DNA of 64,000 bases from Nocardia puris (GCF_003315035.1 NZ_QNRE01000001.1:779224-843223); one strand, 5' to 3'. Positions 29,938 to 40,580 are shown, counted from the stretch's first letter. Notes: generated from the letters alone by a model not told the origin. Made by a program: numbers and translations.

Positions 29938-31530
29938 TCAGCCCAGCAACGCGTCCACGAACGCGCCCGGTTCGAACGGCGCGAGGTCGTCGGAGCCCTC
30001 GCCGAGCCCGACCAGCTTCACCGGGACGCCCAGCTCGTGCTGCACCTGGAACACGATGCCGCCCTTGGCGGTGCCGTCCAGTTTGGTGAGCACCACGCCG
30101 GTGATGTCGACCACCTCGGCGAACACCCGCGCCTGGGTGAGCCCGTTCTGGCCGACGGTGGCGTCGAGCACGAGTAGCACCTCGTCGACCGCGGCCTTCT
30201 TCTCCACCACGCGCTTGACCTTGCCCAGCTCGTCCATCAGGCCGGTTTTGGTGTGCAGGCGGCCCGCGGTGTCCACGAGCACCGCGTCCACGCCGCGGTC
30301 GATGCCCGCCGCCACCGCGTCGAACGCGACGGCGGCCGGGTCGGCCCCCTCCTTGCCGCGCACGGTCTCGGCGCCGACGCGCTCACCCCAGGTCTGCAAC
30401 TGGTCGGCGGCGGCGGCGCGGAAGGTGTCGGCGGCGCCGAGCAGCACGCGGCGCCCGTCGGCGACGAGGACCCGGGCCAGTTTGCCGGTGGTGGTGGTCT
30501 TTCCGGTGCCGTTCACGCCGACGACCAGCAGGATCGCCGGGTGATCGGGATGTGGCAGCGCGCGGATGGAACGGTCGAGTTCCGGGCGCAGCGCCTCGAC
30601 CAGCACGTCACGCAGAACGGCGCGGGCCTGGTCGGGGGTGCGGACGCTGCGGGCGGCCAGTTCCTCGCGTAACCGCTCCACCACGGCGGTGGTGCTGGCG
30701 GTGCCGAGGTCGGCGAGCACGAGGGTGTCCTCGATCTCCTCCCACGAGTCCTCGTCCAGGTCGCCGCCGCCGAGCAGGCCGAGCAGGCTCTTGCCCACGG
30801 CGTTCTGGGAGCGGGACAGGCGGCCGCGCAGGCGTACGAGGCGGCCCGCGGTGGGCTCGATCTCCTCGAGTCCGGGGGCGGTCTCGACACCGGCGGGGGT
30901 GTCGGGGATCGCCGGGGCCGGTTCCAGGGTTTCCGGTTCGGCGTGTGCGGTGTCCGACGGTGCGGTCTCGGCGGGTTTCGCGGTCTCGGCGCGTGCGGTG
31001 TCCGACGGTGCGGTCTCGGCGGGTTTCGCGGTCTCGGCGCGTGCGGTGTCCGAGGGCGCGATCTCGGTGGGTTTCGCGTCCGAGGGCGTGGTATCGGTGG
31101 TCGACGTCGTGTCCGCCGGGTCGGCGGTGGCCGGCTCGGCCCTCGGAGGTTCCTCGGTGTCGGCGGCCGGCGCCGTCGACGTGGGCTGCGGGGGTTCCAA
31201 GACGTCGGCTTCCGGCAGCCGCACGTTGGTGATGCCGCGCTTCGGCGCGTCGCGCGGGATGGCCGCGTCGTCGCCGACGTGCGGCTGGCCCTCGTCGTCG
31301 GTCCGTTCCAGCAGGGGCGGGTCGGGTCGCGGTGCGGTTGCCGTGCCGCCCTGGCTGAACGAGAACCCGCCCGAGGCGGTGTACCCGCCGGAGCGGTCGG
31401 TCAGCTCCTTGTCCGGTTCCGGCGCGGCGATCGACACCCGCCTGCGCTTGTAGAGGATGAATCCGGTGACGAGCGCCACCAGTAGCACGGCGGCGATCGC
31501 GGCTATCAGTATCCAGGCTTCGGAACTCAC
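29938..31530 (-). CDS. ftsY: Signal recognition particle receptor FtsY
   Basis: A 530-residue SRP receptor GTPase. An N-terminal membrane helix (AWILIAAIAAVLLVALVTGF) is followed by a 230-residue acidic, Pro/Thr/Ala-rich linker with a 16-residue tandem repeat, then the NG domain: SQNAVGKSLLGLLGGGDLDE, GVNGTGKTTTTGKLA, DTAGRLHTKTGLMDELGK and TKLDGTAKGGIVF. GTG at 31530 matches the usual membrane-helix start of mycobacterial FtsY and has AAGG ten bases upstream. It lies just upstream of the amtB unit, as in M. tuberculosis. Confidence 0.95.
   Translation of the reverse strand: MSSEAWILIAAIAAVLLVALVTGFILYKRRRVSIAAPEPDKELTDRSGGYTASGGFSFSQGGTATAPRPDPPLLERTDDEGQPHVGDDAAIPRDAPKRGITNVRLPEADVLEPPQPTSTAPAADTEEPPRAEPATADPADTTSTTDTTPSDAKPTEIAPSDTARAETAKPAETAPSDTARAETAKPAETAPSDTAHAEPETLEPAPAIPDTPAGVETAPGLEEIEPTAGRLVRLRGRLSRSQNAVGKSLLGLLGGGDLDEDSWEEIEDTLVLADLGTASTTAVVERLREELAARSVRTPDQARAVLRDVLVEALRPELDRSIRALPHPDHPAILLVVGVNGTGKTTTTGKLARVLVADGRRVLLGAADTFRAAAADQLQTWGERVGAETVRGKEGADPAAVAFDAVAAGIDRGVDAVLVDTAGRLHTKTGLMDELGKVKRVVEKKAAVDEVLLVLDATVGQNGLTQARVFAEVVDITGVVLTKLDGTAKGGIVFQVQHELGVPVKLVGLGEGSDDLAPFEPGAFVDALLG
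30934..31059 (-). repeat. 48-base tandem repeat in the ftsY linker
   Basis: Residues 158-173 and 174-189 of FtsY are both APSDTARAETAKPAET, and a third partial unit (APSDTAHAEPE) follows. The DNA copies are nearly identical, which suggests recent slippage and possible length variation between strains. Confidence 0.8.
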
Positions 31531-31659
31531 GCCGACCATCCTTGCAGAACACATCGCCCCTGATGAGCGCGGCCGTGCGCCGGTCGCGCCGCGACACTCG
31601 GCCCCACGAGATTTCTTGTCCTGCGGAACTTCTCGCGAAGTGACAATAGGATCGGCGGC

Positions 31660-32049
31660 GTGACCGATCGAAACGTGCTTGGGGGGCCGCTGGAAGAGTG
31701 CGGCACCGATCCGCTGACGGGCTTCTACCGGGACGGGTGCTGTAGCACCGGTCCGGAGGACCTCGGCAGCCATACGGTGTGCACCGTCGTGACGGCGGAG
31801 TTCCTGGAGCACCAGGCGTCCATCGGCAACGATCTGAGTACGCCGCGGCCGGAGAACAACTTCCCCGGCCTGCAACCCGGGGACCGGTGGTGCGTGGTCG
31901 CCGTGCGGTGGCTGCACGCGCACGAGGACGGTGTCGCGGCGCCGGTGGTGCTGGCCGCCACCCACGAGAACGCGCTCGAAGTGATCTCCATGGAAATCCT
32001 GCGCAAGTACGCGGTCGACGTCCCCGACGACGTCAGCGATCTGCTCTAG
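31660..32049 (+). CDS. DUF2237 family protein
   Basis: A 129-residue protein. The family pattern is clear: NVLGGPLEECGTDPLTGFYR DGCCSTGPEDLGSHTVC, then LSTPRPENNFPGLQPGDRWC and AHEDGVAAPVVLAATHENAL. The three conserved cysteines (ECG, GCCST) could bind a metal. DUF2237 proteins are widespread in bacteria with no proven role. GTG start; diverges from ftsY across about 130 bases and ends at a 15-bp hairpin. Confidence 0.9.
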   Translation: MTDRNVLGGPLEECGTDPLTGFYRDGCCSTGPEDLGSHTVCTVVTAEFLEHQASIGNDLSTPRPENNFPGLQPGDRWCVVAVRWLHAHEDGVAAPVVLAATHENALEVISMEILRKYAVDVPDDVSDLL

Positions 32050-32053
32050 GCGC

Positions 32054-32088
32054 GGGCCGGTCCCGCGCGGGTGGCGCGGGACCGGCCC
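32054..32088 (+). terminator. 15-bp perfect hairpin after DUF2237
   Basis: Arms GGGCCGGTCCCGCGC (32054-32068) and GCGCGGGACCGGCCC (32074-32088) with a five-base loop, five bases after the stop codon. Very stable; no U-tract follows. Confidence 0.75.
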
Positions 32089-32292
32089 CGGCGCACCCCG
32101 CGCGAACGGTCACTCCGCGGGTGCCAGGGGCTCCCCGACTGCCCGCGCAGTTGACCGACCTCATAACGAAATCCTCAGTCTGACAATGCCATTCGTGCCG
32201 CCCGAGGCGACAGTGGCGGAAAACACGGCTAGAGTCATCGGACATCAGCGCCACTCACGCCGCACGCACCGCCGCAGGAAAGCCGAGCCGCG

Positions 32293-33174
32293 ATGGATCC
32301 GATCGCCGAGCGTTTGACCAACCCCGCACCGATCCGCACCGTGTCGTGCGGTGAGCTCACCGTCACGTATCTGCCGGACGGGCTCACCACCATGAACGCG
32401 CGCGCCTGGTTGCCCGCCGCCTCCGAGGAGTTCTGGCGCGGGCACGGCGAATACCTCGCCGACGACTGTTTCGTCGGCAGCGTCGGCGGGCTGCTGGTCG
32501 AGCACGGCACCCGGGCGATGCTGATCGACGCCGGATTCGGGCCGCTGGTCTACCGGACGGGGGTCGGCATCCTGCGCGGCGGCGCGCTGCTGGACAGCCT
32601 CGCCCGGGCGGGGCGCACGCCCGCCGAGGTCGAGTCCGTCGCGCTCACCCACCTGCACGCCGACCACTTCGGCTGGCTGTGGCGCGCGGCGCCCGGGCAG
32701 CCGCGTCCGCCGTTCACCCACGCACGGGTGTTCGTCGGCGCGCAGGAGTGGCGGCAGCGCGCGCTCGCCGCGATGTCGGGCACCCGGCCGGAGATGCTGG
32801 CCATGTTCGAGCGACAGGTGAGTCCCGTCGAGGAGGGCGACGAGATCTTCCCCGGCGTGCGCGCCCTGGCGCTGCCCGGCCACACCGTCGGGCACACCGG
32901 CTACGTCCTGGAGTCACACGGGCAGCGGTTGATCGCGTTCGGCGACGCGCTGCATTCGTCGTTGCAGATCGCCCACCCCGAACTGTCCGCCGTCGCCGAT
33001 CTGGACCCGATGCGCTCGGCCGACGTCCGCCACGGCCTGGTGGAACAGTTGGCCGCACCCGGCACCCTGGGCTACGGCTGCCATTTCGCCGACGTCCAGT
33101 TCGGCAACGCGGTGCCGAACGGCGGCGGGCGCGTCTGGCAACCCCGCCGTTTCACCCCGGTTCCGGCCCGCTGA
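32293..33174 (+). CDS. MBL-fold metallohydrolase (quorum-quenching-like group)
   Basis: A 293-residue hydrolase of the metallo-beta-lactamase fold. Zinc motif THLHADHFGWLW, then ALPGHTVGHTGYVLESHG and FGDALHSS, and a final CHFADVQFGN contain the five usual His/Asp ligands. The HxHADH plus GHTxGH pattern resembles the AHL lactonase / AidC-type hydrolases, but the substrate is unknown. ATG 32293; the small gene downstream starts two bases after its stop, so they are one transcript. Confidence 0.85.
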   Translation: MDPIAERLTNPAPIRTVSCGELTVTYLPDGLTTMNARAWLPAASEEFWRGHGEYLADDCFVGSVGGLLVEHGTRAMLIDAGFGPLVYRTGVGILRGGALLDSLARAGRTPAEVESVALTHLHADHFGWLWRAAPGQPRPPFTHARVFVGAQEWRQRALAAMSGTRPEMLAMFERQVSPVEEGDEIFPGVRALALPGHTVGHTGYVLESHGQRLIAFGDALHSSLQIAHPELSAVADLDPMRSADVRHGLVEQLAAPGTLGYGCHFADVQFGNAVPNGGGRVWQPRRFTPVPAR

Positions 33175-33176
33175 CC

Positions 33177-33404
33177 ATGCGTACGCTGGACGCGGTGAGC
33201 TTCTTCCGGAGGTGGCGCGGGCGGCGGGACCCTGTCGGCGCGGAAGTCGATGAGATCTTCGGCCCGTCCCGCAGACACATCCACGAGCACAAGGAGTGGA
33301 TCGCGGTCGCCAAGCTCGACGACCGGATATCCGGCGACGATCCGCTGGTCGACCTCGAGTCGGGCACTGTCACGCTGCCCGCTCGCGATGACCTGTGGAG
33401 CTGA
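33177..33404 (+). CDS. Small basic protein resembling the DUF6191 group
   Basis: A 75-residue protein with an Arg-rich start (FFRRWRGRRDPVGAE), then VDEIFGPSRRHIHEHKEWIA and PLVDLESGTVTLPARDDLW. The order (E-x-x-F-x-P-x-x-x-H, then D-L-x-S-G-x-V) is reminiscent of the short actinobacterial DUF6191 proteins; that assignment is tentative. It begins two bases after the hydrolase stop. A GTG at 33195 (VSFFRRW) is an alternative start. It converges on smc. Confidence 0.6.
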   Translation: MRTLDAVSFFRRWRGRRDPVGAEVDEIFGPSRRHIHEHKEWIAVAKLDDRISGDDPLVDLESGTVTLPARDDLWS

Positions 33405-33440
33405 TCTGCCGCTGCACTCGCCCGCGCAGACCTGCCCGCC

Positions 33441-36400
33441 CTATGCCGGTGCGGCGGCCATGTCCCCGCTGCGCAACCGCTGTGAGATCACCTGGGTGAT
33501 GCCGTCTCCGCGCATGCTGACGCCGTAGAGGGCGTCGGCGATCTCCATGGTGGGCTTCTGGTGGGTGATGACGATGAGCTGGCTCTTCTCCCGCAGCTGC
33601 TCGAACAGGCCGATCAGCCTGCGCAGGTTGGTGTCGTCGAGCGCGGCCTCCACCTCGTCCATCACGTAGAACGGCGAGGGCCGGGCGCGGAAGATGGCGA
33701 CCAGCAGGGCGACGGCGGTCAGCGACTTCTCGCCACCCGAGAGCAGCGACAGGCGCTTGACCTTCTTGCCCGGCGGGCGCGCCTCCACCTCGATGCCGGT
33801 GGTGAGCATGTCGGAGGGGTCGGTGAGCACCAGCCTGCCCTCACCGCCGGGGAACAGCTTCGCGAAAACCTGCACGAACTCGCGCTCCACGTCGGCGTAC
33901 GCCTCGGTGAACACTTGCAGGATGCGCGCGTCCACCTCGGCCACCACGTCGAGCAGGTCCTTGCGCGCGTTCTTGACGTCCTCGAGCTGGGTGGACAGGA
34001 AGTTGTAGCGCTCCTCCAGCGCCGCGAACTCCTCCAGCGCCAGGGGATTCACCTTCCCGAGGGTCTGGAGATCCTTCTCGGCGCGCTTGGCGCGTCGTTC
34101 CTGACTGGCCCGGTCGTAGGGCATGGGCTGCGGCGGGCTGACCTGTTCGCCCCGCTCCTTGGCCTGCTCGTACTCCTGCATCTCCAGCGCCGAGGGCGGC
34201 AGCGGCACCTCGGGCCCGTACTCGGCGACCAGGTCCGACAGCGCGATGCCGAACTGTTCGGCGATGGTCGTCTCCAGCTGTTCGATCCGCAGCGCCGCCT
34301 GCGCCTTGGCCACCTCGTCGCGGTGCACGGCGTCGGTCAGCTGGGCCAGCTGGGTGCCGAGCGCCCGGACGCGCTCCTTCACCTGGTCCACTTGCGCGGC
34401 GCATTCGGTGCGGCGGCGCACCAGCTCGTCGCGGCGGGCGCTCGCCTCGGCCACCACGCGCTCGAGTTCCGCCGCGACCCGGGCCCCCGCCTCGGCGACG
34501 GCGGCCGCGACCGCCGCGGCCCGCTTGCGCGCGGCCTGCGCGCGTTCGGCGCGGGCCCGCGTCTCGCGTTCGGCGCGGGCGGCCCGGCGCAGCGAATCCG
34601 CTTTGCCGCGTACCGATTCCGCGCGTTCCTCGGCGGTGCGCACGGCGAGCCTGGCCTCGACCTCCATGGAGCGGGCCTCGGCCAGCGCGGCGGCCGCCTC
34701 CTCGCGGTCGCGGCCCGCGGTCTCGGTGCCCGCCGCGCCGAGCCCGTCGGCGTCCACGTCGGCCTGTTCGAGTTCGGCGTGGCGCAGCCGGTCCTCGAGA
34801 TCGGCCAGGGCCGAGAGCGCTTCCTCGCGCCCGGCCTCGGCTTCGGCGCGCTGGGCGCCCAGCCGCTCGCCCTCGGACTGCGCGGTGCGGGCGGTCTGGC
34901 CGAGCCTGCCGAGCCGGTCGTAGATCGCCATCAGCGCCTGGTCGGATTCGTGCAGGGAGAGCAGCGCGTGGTCGACGGCTTCCTTGCGGTCGGCCTGTTC
35001 GGCGAGCGCGCCGGACAGCGCCGCCTCCAGTTCCTCGGCGCGGCGCTGCGCGGCGACGAGTTCGGCGCGCGCGGTGTCGATATCGGCCTGGATCTCGAGC
35101 TGGCTGGGCGCGCGGTCGGAGCCGCCGACCAGCCAGCCGGTGCCGGTGAGGTCGCCGTCGCGGGTGACCACCCGCAGGTCGGGGCGGGCCGCGACGAGTT
35201 CGGCCGCGGCCGCGAGGTCGTCGGCCACGGCGATGCCTGCGGTCAGCGCCGCGACGGCCGCGCGCACCGCCTCCGGGCACTCCACCACCTCGGCGAGCCG
35301 GCGCGCCCCACCGGGCAGCGCCTCGCGCGCGGGCTCGGGCGCGGCGGCCGCCGTGAACACCAGGGCGGCGCGCCCGCCGTCGGCCTCCTTCAACGCCCGC
35401 ACGGCCGCGTGCGCCGCGTCGCCGGTCTCGGCGGTGACGGCGTCGGCGAGCGGGCCCAGCGCGGCGGCCACGGCGGTTTCGAATCCGGCGTGCACCCGCA
35501 GCAGCCCCGAGAGCGGCCCGAGCAATCCGTCGGCGTGGTTCTCCACCAGCCAGGCCGAGCCGTCGCGGCGGGCCAGGCCCATGCCGAGCGCTTCGATGCG
35601 GGCGGTCAGCGAGGCCACGAGCTTGCTCGCGTCGCGGTCCTGTTCGCGCAGTTCGGTCACCCGCCGGTCGGCGATCTCGAGAGCCTGCACGGCGTGTTCG
35701 TGCTGGGCGTCGAGCCCTTCCTCCCCGGCGTCGAGTTCGCCGAGTTCGCCTTGGACCGTGTCGAATTCGGCCTGTGCGGCCTCGGCGCGGTGCCGCGCCT
35801 CGGCGATCGCGACCGAGAGGCGGGCGATCTCGGCGTCCACCGACTGCGCCCGGGTGCGCAACGTGTCGACCTGGCCGGAGAGCCGCGCCAGGCCCTCGCG
35901 CCGGTCGGCGATGGCCCGCACGGCGGCCAGGTGCGCCTGTTCGGCGGCCTTGGCGGCGTGCTCGCGTTCGGCGAGCGCGTCGCGGGCGGCCTCCAGCGTC
36001 TCCACCGCCATCTCGACGGCCTCGCGCAGTTCGGCCTCCTCGGCCTCCACACGGTCGGCCTCGGCCTCGAGCTGTTCGGGATCGCGACCGGTGCCCACCG
36101 GCGCGTCGGTGTGCAGATGCCTGGCCCGGTCCTCGGCGATGCGGATGGTCGCGTTCACCCGCTCGGCCAGCGCCGAGAGCTGGAACCAGGTCTGCGCCGC
36201 CGCCTCCGCGCTCGGCGTCAGCTTCGACAGCTGGAACTCGCCCTGGGTCAACGCGGCGTTGGCGGCGTCCAGTTCGGCCTGCACGGTGATCTGCTGTTCG
36301 CGCGCGTAGGCCTCTTTGCTCTGCTGGCTCTCCAGCTCGCGGCGGCGCGTGACCAGGTCGTCGGCGGCCAGGCGCAGCCGCGCGTCGCGCAGGTCGGCCT

Positions 36401-37055
36401 GCACGGTGGCCGCGCGGCGGGCCACTTCGGCCTGGCGGCCCAGCGGTTTGAGCTGGCGGCGCAGCTCGGTGGTGAGGTCGGTGAGGCGCGCCAGATTGGC
36501 CTGCATCGCCTCGAGTTTGCGGACCGCCTTCTCCTTGCGTTTGCGGTGCTTGAGCACACCGGCCGCCTCCTCGACGAAGGCGCGCCGGTCCTCGGGCCGC
36601 GATTCCAGGATGGCGGAGAGCTGGCCCTGCCCGACGATGACGTGCATCTCCCGGCCGATGCCGGAGTCGCTGAGCAGCTCCTGCACGTCCATCAGGCGGC
36701 AGGAGCTGCCGTTGATCTCGTATTCGCCCGCGCCGTCGCGGAACATGCGCCGGGTGATGGACACCTCGGCGTAGTCGATGGGCAGCGCGCCGTCGGAGTT
36801 GTCGATGGTGAGGGTCACCTCGGCGCGGCCCAGCGGCGCGCGGCCCGCGGTACCCGCGAAGATGACGTCCTGCATCTTGCCGCCGCGCAGGGCCTTCGCG
36901 CCTTGTTCGCCCATCACCCAGGTCAGCGCGTCGACGACATTGGACTTGCCGGAGCCGTTCGGCCCGACCACGCAGGTAATGCCCGGTTCGAACCGCAACG
37001 TCGTCGCGGACGCGAAGGATTTGAAGCCCTTCAGCGTCAAGCTCTTGAGATGCAA
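33441..37055 (-). CDS. smc: Chromosome segregation protein SMC
   Basis: A 1204-residue condensin ATPase. The N-terminal Walker [10 protein letters not shown] is at residues 31-39; long coiled coils flank a Gly-rich hinge around residues 500-650 ([36 protein letters not shown]); the C-terminal head carries the signature [15 protein letters not shown] and Walker [16 protein letters not shown]. It works with ScpA/ScpB to compact and segregate the chromosome. ATG 37055 gives the canonical [15 protein letters not shown]. acyP and osmC, which adjoin smc in mycobacteria, lie 7 kb away here. Confidence 0.97.
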   Translation of the reverse strand: MHLKSLTLKGFKSFASATTLRFEPGITCVVGPNGSGKSNVVDALTWVMGEQGAKALRGGKMQDVIFAGTAGRAPLGRAEVTLTIDNSDGALPIDYAEVSITRRMFRDGAGEYEINGSSCRLMDVQELLSDSGIGREMHVIVGQGQLSAILESRPEDRRAFVEEAAGVLKHRKRKEKAVRKLEAMQANLARLTDLTTELRRQLKPLGRQAEVARRAATVQADLRDARLRLAADDLVTRRRELESQQSKEAYAREQQITVQAELDAANAALTQGEFQLSKLTPSAEAAAQTWFQLSALAERVNATIRIAEDRARHLHTDAPVGTGRDPEQLEAEADRVEAEEAELREAVEMAVETLEAARDALAEREHAAKAAEQAHLAAVRAIADRREGLARLSGQVDTLRTRAQSVDAEIARLSVAIAEARHRAEAAQAEFDTVQGELGELDAGEEGLDAQHEHAVQALEIADRRVTELREQDRDASKLVASLTARIEALGMGLARRDGSAWLVENHADGLLGPLSGLLRVHAGFETAVAAALGPLADAVTAETGDAAHAAVRALKEADGGRAALVFTAAAAPEPAREALPGGARRLAEVVECPEAVRAAVAALTAGIAVADDLAAAAELVAARPDLRVVTRDGDLTGTGWLVGGSDRAPSQLEIQADIDTARAELVAAQRRAEELEAALSGALAEQADRKEAVDHALLSLHESDQALMAIYDRLGRLGQTARTAQSEGERLGAQRAEAEAGREEALSALADLEDRLRHAELEQADVDADGLGAAGTETAGRDREEAAAALAEARSMEVEARLAVRTAEERAESVRGKADSLRRAARAERETRARAERAQAARKRAAAVAAAVAEAGARVAAELERVVAEASARRDELVRRRTECAAQVDQVKERVRALGTQLAQLTDAVHRDEVAKAQAALRIEQLETTIAEQFGIALSDLVAEYGPEVPLPPSALEMQEYEQAKERGEQVSPPQPMPYDRASQERRAKRAEKDLQTLGKVNPLALEEFAALEERYNFLSTQLEDVKNARKDLLDVVAEVDARILQVFTEAYADVEREFVQVFAKLFPGGEGRLVLTDPSDMLTTGIEVEARPPGKKVKRLSLLSGGEKSLTAVALLVAIFRARPSPFYVMDEVEAALDDTNLRRLIGLFEQLREKSQLIVITHQKPTMEIADALYGVSMRGDGITQVISQRLRSGDMAAAPA

Positions 37056-37326
37056 GTTCGACGACCTTTCCGTGCGCGGTGGCCGGTGCGTGCTGCGCGG
37101 GGTGACCAGCCATGCTAACCGCCGGTCGGAGCCGGGGCGCGACGGCTCCAGGGTAACGACTCACACGCCGGGAGCGGGGGATCCGGGATGCCCGGCGTTT
37201 GCCGAGGCCACCGGGCGGTCCGGGTCGGCACCCGGTGCGACGGAGTCGGCTGCCACGCGCGGTGGCGGCGGCCTACGATCCTCTCTGTCTCCGCAAGTGG
37301 CCTCGTTCCCCGGGAGCAGTCAACGG

Positions 37327-38430
37327 ATGCGCGCACCTTCGATCGACACCGGCACGGCCTTGCGGCTGACCCGCATCGCCGCGCTGGTCGCGGGCTGCCT
37401 GCTGTTCCTGCACGCCTGCGACCGGACGCGCAAGGTGATCCCCCTGGACGTGTGGATCGAACTGGGCGCGGCCGCCGCGCTGGGCGTGGGAGCCATGGTG
37501 ACGGCGTGGTTCGAGATCTCCCGCACCGACCGCGGCCGCCCGGACGAGCCGCCCGAGGAGTTCGTGTTCGATTCCGGCGACCGCAGCGTGCGGGCCCGCA
37601 TCGCGGGGTCCGGCAACCTGGTGTTCCACGGACGCGTCGAGGAGGGACCGCACGCCGGGCACGAATGGTCGTGGACGTTCCGGCCCGCGACGTTCGACGC
37701 GGTGCGAAAGGCGCTCGGCGGTGACGGCGATCTGATCGCGTTGCTGGACGAGGTGGTGCCCACGCTCACGCCCGAGGCCGCCGCCGATCCCGGCGGATGG
37801 TTGCGCGCGCACGGCATCGCGGCCACCTACCGGGAGAAGGGTGAGCATCCGAGCCGGATCACCGACAAGTTGCCCATCTTCCGGCCCACCTCGCGACGTG
37901 CGACCGAGCGCCCCGAGCTGTCGCCCCAGGCTCCCGCCGAGCGTCGTCCCCGTGCGGCGGATCCGCGAGTGATCGCCAGGCGGCAGGCGGCGGCGCGGGA
38001 GAACGAAGCGCGGTGGTCGCGCCGGGCCCAACCCGACGGCGACCCGCATCCGTCCATGCCGCTGCCCGAACACCCGACTTTGCGGCCCCCGGCACCTGGT
38101 GACGCGAACTATCGCAGGCCCGGACCCGACCGGTTCGTCCCCGATCGCCGCGAACCGTCACGGCGTCACGTTGACGAACCCGCCCCACCCCACGAACAAC
38201 CGCGCGGCCGCTGGGCCTTCGACGAAGCCCCCCGCGGCGGCGCGGACCACCGGACATATACCGATCGCGAACCCTCGAGCCTCGGAGCGGACCAGGATCG
38301 ACGGCGCGGCGCGGCCGCGCCGTCGTCTACGCCCGAGCGATGGCCCCGAACGTCTACTCCCGCAACGCCGTACGCCGACCACCCCGAGGACGAAGAGCCA
38401 CCGCGCCGACGTCCGCACCGCTATCTCTGA
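37327..38430 (+). CDS. Two-TM membrane protein with a charged, Pro/Arg-rich cytosolic tail
   Basis: A 367-residue protein. Two hydrophobic segments (IAALVAGCLLFLHACD and ELGAAAALGVGAMVTAWFEI) occupy residues 15-60. A small folded domain follows (FDSGDRSVRARIAGSGNLVF, HGRVEEGPHAGHEWSWTFRP), then about 170 disordered residues rich in Pro, Arg, Asp and His. I recognise no named family; the composition suggests a Nocardia-type membrane protein with a charged linker. It diverges from smc across 270 bases and converges with the DUF1707 gene. Confidence 0.7.
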   Translation: MRAPSIDTGTALRLTRIAALVAGCLLFLHACDRTRKVIPLDVWIELGAAAALGVGAMVTAWFEISRTDRGRPDEPPEEFVFDSGDRSVRARIAGSGNLVFHGRVEEGPHAGHEWSWTFRPATFDAVRKALGGDGDLIALLDEVVPTLTPEAAADPGGWLRAHGIAATYREKGEHPSRITDKLPIFRPTSRRATERPELSPQAPAERRPRAADPRVIARRQAAARENEARWSRRAQPDGDPHPSMPLPEHPTLRPPAPGDANYRRPGPDRFVPDRREPSRRHVDEPAPPHEQPRGRWAFDEAPRGGADHRTYTDREPSSLGADQDRRRGAAAPSSTPERWPRTSTPATPYADHPEDEEPPRRRPHRYL

Positions 38431-38471
38431 CCGACACAACAGGGCGGACCGGGGAGCCCCTCCGACAGAAT

Positions 38472-38924
38472 TCAGCCGGCGCGGCGCACCCTGGGCGCAC
38501 CGCACCCGCGCCCGGACTCGAACCCGGTGAGCATCCGGAAGACGAGCACCGCACCCCAGGGCCCGATGACCCACATCGGCCAGAAGTAGGTGAGTTCGCC
38601 GACCCCGAGCGAGATGGCGCCCCAGATGACCAGTACGAGCACGCTGACGCCGAGCCAGGCGCTGCCCTCGATGCGCTGCCACACCGGAATGCGCGGGCCG
38701 CGCGCCTTCGCGACCGTGGTGGTCGCGCCGCGTTCGCGCTCGAGCTTCGGCAGGTCCGCGAGGACGAGTTGCAGGTCCTCGCGCGTGGTCGTCCCGTAGA
38801 CGCGGGCGACCCGCTGGTCGTATTCCGCGAGGTCCAGCCTGCCCTCGGACATATGCCTGCCGAGTTGCCGGACGATCTGGTCGCGCTCGGCATCGGATGC
38901 GCGGGTTCCGGGCGTGATGTCCAT
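38472..38924 (-). CDS. DUF1707 / 2TM-domain membrane protein
   Basis: A 150-residue protein. The N-terminal [20 protein letters not shown] followed by [20 protein letters not shown] is the DUF1707 SHOCT-like helical domain common in actinobacteria. Two hydrophobic segments follow ([20 protein letters not shown] and [16 protein letters not shown]). DUF1707 domains are often N-terminal to membrane or adhesion modules, role unknown. ATG 38924 chosen as the family start [15 protein letters not shown]. Confidence 0.85.
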   Translation of the reverse strand: MDITPGTRASDAERDQIVRQLGRHMSEGRLDLAEYDQRVARVYGTTTREDLQLVLADLPKLERERGATTTVAKARGPRIPVWQRIEGSAWLGVSVLVLVIWGAISLGVGELTYFWPMWVIGPWGAVLVFRMLTGFESGRGCGAPRVRRAG

Positions 38925-39087
38925 ATTTCCTATCCCCTTCACCTTCCCACCCTCCACAATGGAATGTTGGTCAGTCCAGAGTGCTCCTCCCACAGTGGAA
39001 TGTCAACTGGTTTCGCGGGAGCACGCGCGCGATGCCGATACGCTGGCTCGTATGCCGGTATCGGCATACGAGCATCGAGGAGGAATA

Positions 39088-40173
39088 GTGTCCGAGACTG
39101 TGCGCGGGGTGATCGCCCGGACCGTCGGCTCCCCTGTCGAACTCGTCGACATCGTCATTCCCGATCCCGGCCCGCACGACGTGGTGGTTCGCGTCCAGGC
39201 GTGCGGCGTCTGCCATACCGACCTGCACTATCGCGAGGGCGGCATCAACGACGAGTTCCCGTTCCTGCTCGGTCACGAGGCCGCGGGCGTGGTCGAGACC
39301 GTCGGCGAGGCGGTCACCCACGTGACGCCCGGTGATTTCGTGGTGCTGAACTGGCGCGCGGTGTGCGGCGAATGCCGGGCGTGTAAGCGCGGCCGCCCCT
39401 GGTACTGCTTCGACAGCCGCAACGCCAGCCGCAAGATGACGCTGCCCGACGGCACCGAACTCAGCCCGGCCCTGGGAATCGGCGCGTTCGCCGACAAGAC
39501 GCTGGTGCACGAGGGCCAGTGCACCAAGGTCGATCCCGAGGCCGACCCGGCGGTCGTCGGACTGCTCGGCTGCGGCGTGATGGCCGGTATCGGCGCGGCC
39601 GTGAACACCGGCGGCGTCTCGCGCGGCGACACCGTCGCGGTGATCGGCTGCGGCGGCGTGGGCGACGCGGCCATCGCCGGCGCGAAGCTGGCGGGCGCGC
39701 GCACCATCATCGCCGTCGACCGCGACCCCGGAAAACTGCGCTGGGCCACCGACTTCGGCGCCACACACACCGTGGACGCGAACACCGAGGACGCCGTGGA
39801 GCGCATCCGGGAGATCACCGGCGACTTCGGCGCCGATGTGGTGATCGAGGCCGTGGGCCGCCCCGAGACCTGGAAGCAGGCGTTCTACGCGCGCGACCTG
39901 GCGGGCACCGTGGTGCTGGTCGGCGTGCCCACCCCGGACATGACGATCGAGATGCCGCTCATCGACCTGTTCTCCCGGGGCGGGGCGCTCAAGTCCTCCT
40001 GGTACGGCGACTGCCTGCCCGAGCGGGACTTCCCGATGCTGGTCGAGTTGTACCGCCAGGGCCGGCTGCCGCTGGAGAAGTTCGTCACCGAACGCATCGC
40101 CCTGGACCAGGTGGAGAAGGCGTTCACCGCCATGCACGCGGGCGAGGTGCTGCGCTCGGTCGTCGTGTGGTGA
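39088..40173 (+). CDS. mscR: S-(hydroxymethyl)mycothiol dehydrogenase (mycothiol-dependent formaldehyde dehydrogenase)
   Basis: A 361-residue zinc alcohol dehydrogenase, the exact length of mycobacterial MscR/AdhE2. Catalytic zinc ligands are in [16 protein letters not shown] and [14 protein letters not shown]; the structural zinc cysteines in [17 protein letters not shown]; the NAD-binding [12 protein letters not shown] follows. It oxidises the formaldehyde-mycothiol adduct (and reduces S-nitrosomycothiol). GTG start with GAGGAGG five bases upstream. In M. tuberculosis an MBL-hydrolase gene follows directly; here an antisense gene intervenes. Confidence 0.92.
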   Translation: MSETVRGVIARTVGSPVELVDIVIPDPGPHDVVVRVQACGVCHTDLHYREGGINDEFPFLLGHEAAGVVETVGEAVTHVTPGDFVVLNWRAVCGECRACKRGRPWYCFDSRNASRKMTLPDGTELSPALGIGAFADKTLVHEGQCTKVDPEADPAVVGLLGCGVMAGIGAAVNTGGVSRGDTVAVIGCGGVGDAAIAGAKLAGARTIIAVDRDPGKLRWATDFGATHTVDANTEDAVERIREITGDFGADVVIEAVGRPETWKQAFYARDLAGTVVLVGVPTPDMTIEMPLIDLFSRGGALKSSWYGDCLPERDFPMLVELYRQGRLPLEKFVTERIALDQVEKAFTAMHAGEVLRSVVVW

Positions 40174-40181
40174 CGAGTTGC

Positions 40182-40580
40182 CTACCGGCGGCCGGGATCG
40201 TATTCCCAGGCGTTCGGGGGCAGGCCGGGCCGCGTCGGGAACGGGGTGATTCGCGCATCAACCGCAATTCCGACCTGTCCGAGGGTCAACGGCATCGTGC
40301 AATCCCGCGCCGGGCGGGAAGCGGGATCGCCGCCGAAACCGGTCACCGACTTGTTGTAGGGACCGAACACCGGGCTGCCCCCGGCCAGATTCAGCCCGAA
40401 GCAATCGACTTCCAGGATGTAGGTCCCGTCACCGCCGCAGTGCGCCGAGGCGCCGGTCGGCGTGCGGTCGAGTACGCAATCGCGCGGTTCGGCGGCCGCC
40501 GAACCGGACGTCGCGATCATCGCGGCGCCGATACCGGCAACCACCGCCGATACACCCGTAACCTTCGTGGTCCAACGCAT
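40182..40580 (-). CDS. Secreted protein of unknown function, with signal peptide
   Basis: A 132-residue protein. A signal peptide (VTGVSAVVAGIGAAMIATSG SAAA) probably ends before AEPRDC. The mature part of about 100 residues has four cysteines (RDCVL, AHCGGDG, EVDCFGLN, RDCTMP), which could form two disulfides. No family recognised; small secreted Nocardia proteins with this make-up are frequent. AAGGAG nine bases before the ATG. Its stop lies 9 bases from the mscR stop, so it is inserted tail-to-tail inside the usual mscR-hydrolase pair. Confidence 0.75.
   Translation of the reverse strand: MRWTTKVTGVSAVVAGIGAAMIATSGSAAAEPRDCVLDRTPTGASAHCGGDGTYILEVDCFGLNLAGGSPVFGPYNKSVTGFGGDPASRPARDCTMPLTLGQVGIAVDARITPFPTRPGLPPNAWEYDPGRR

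Noticed and set aside
32679..33404. A 241-codon frame overlapping the MBL hydrolase
   Set aside because: Only its last 75 codons, after the hydrolase stop, look like a gene; the rest is out-of-frame shadow.
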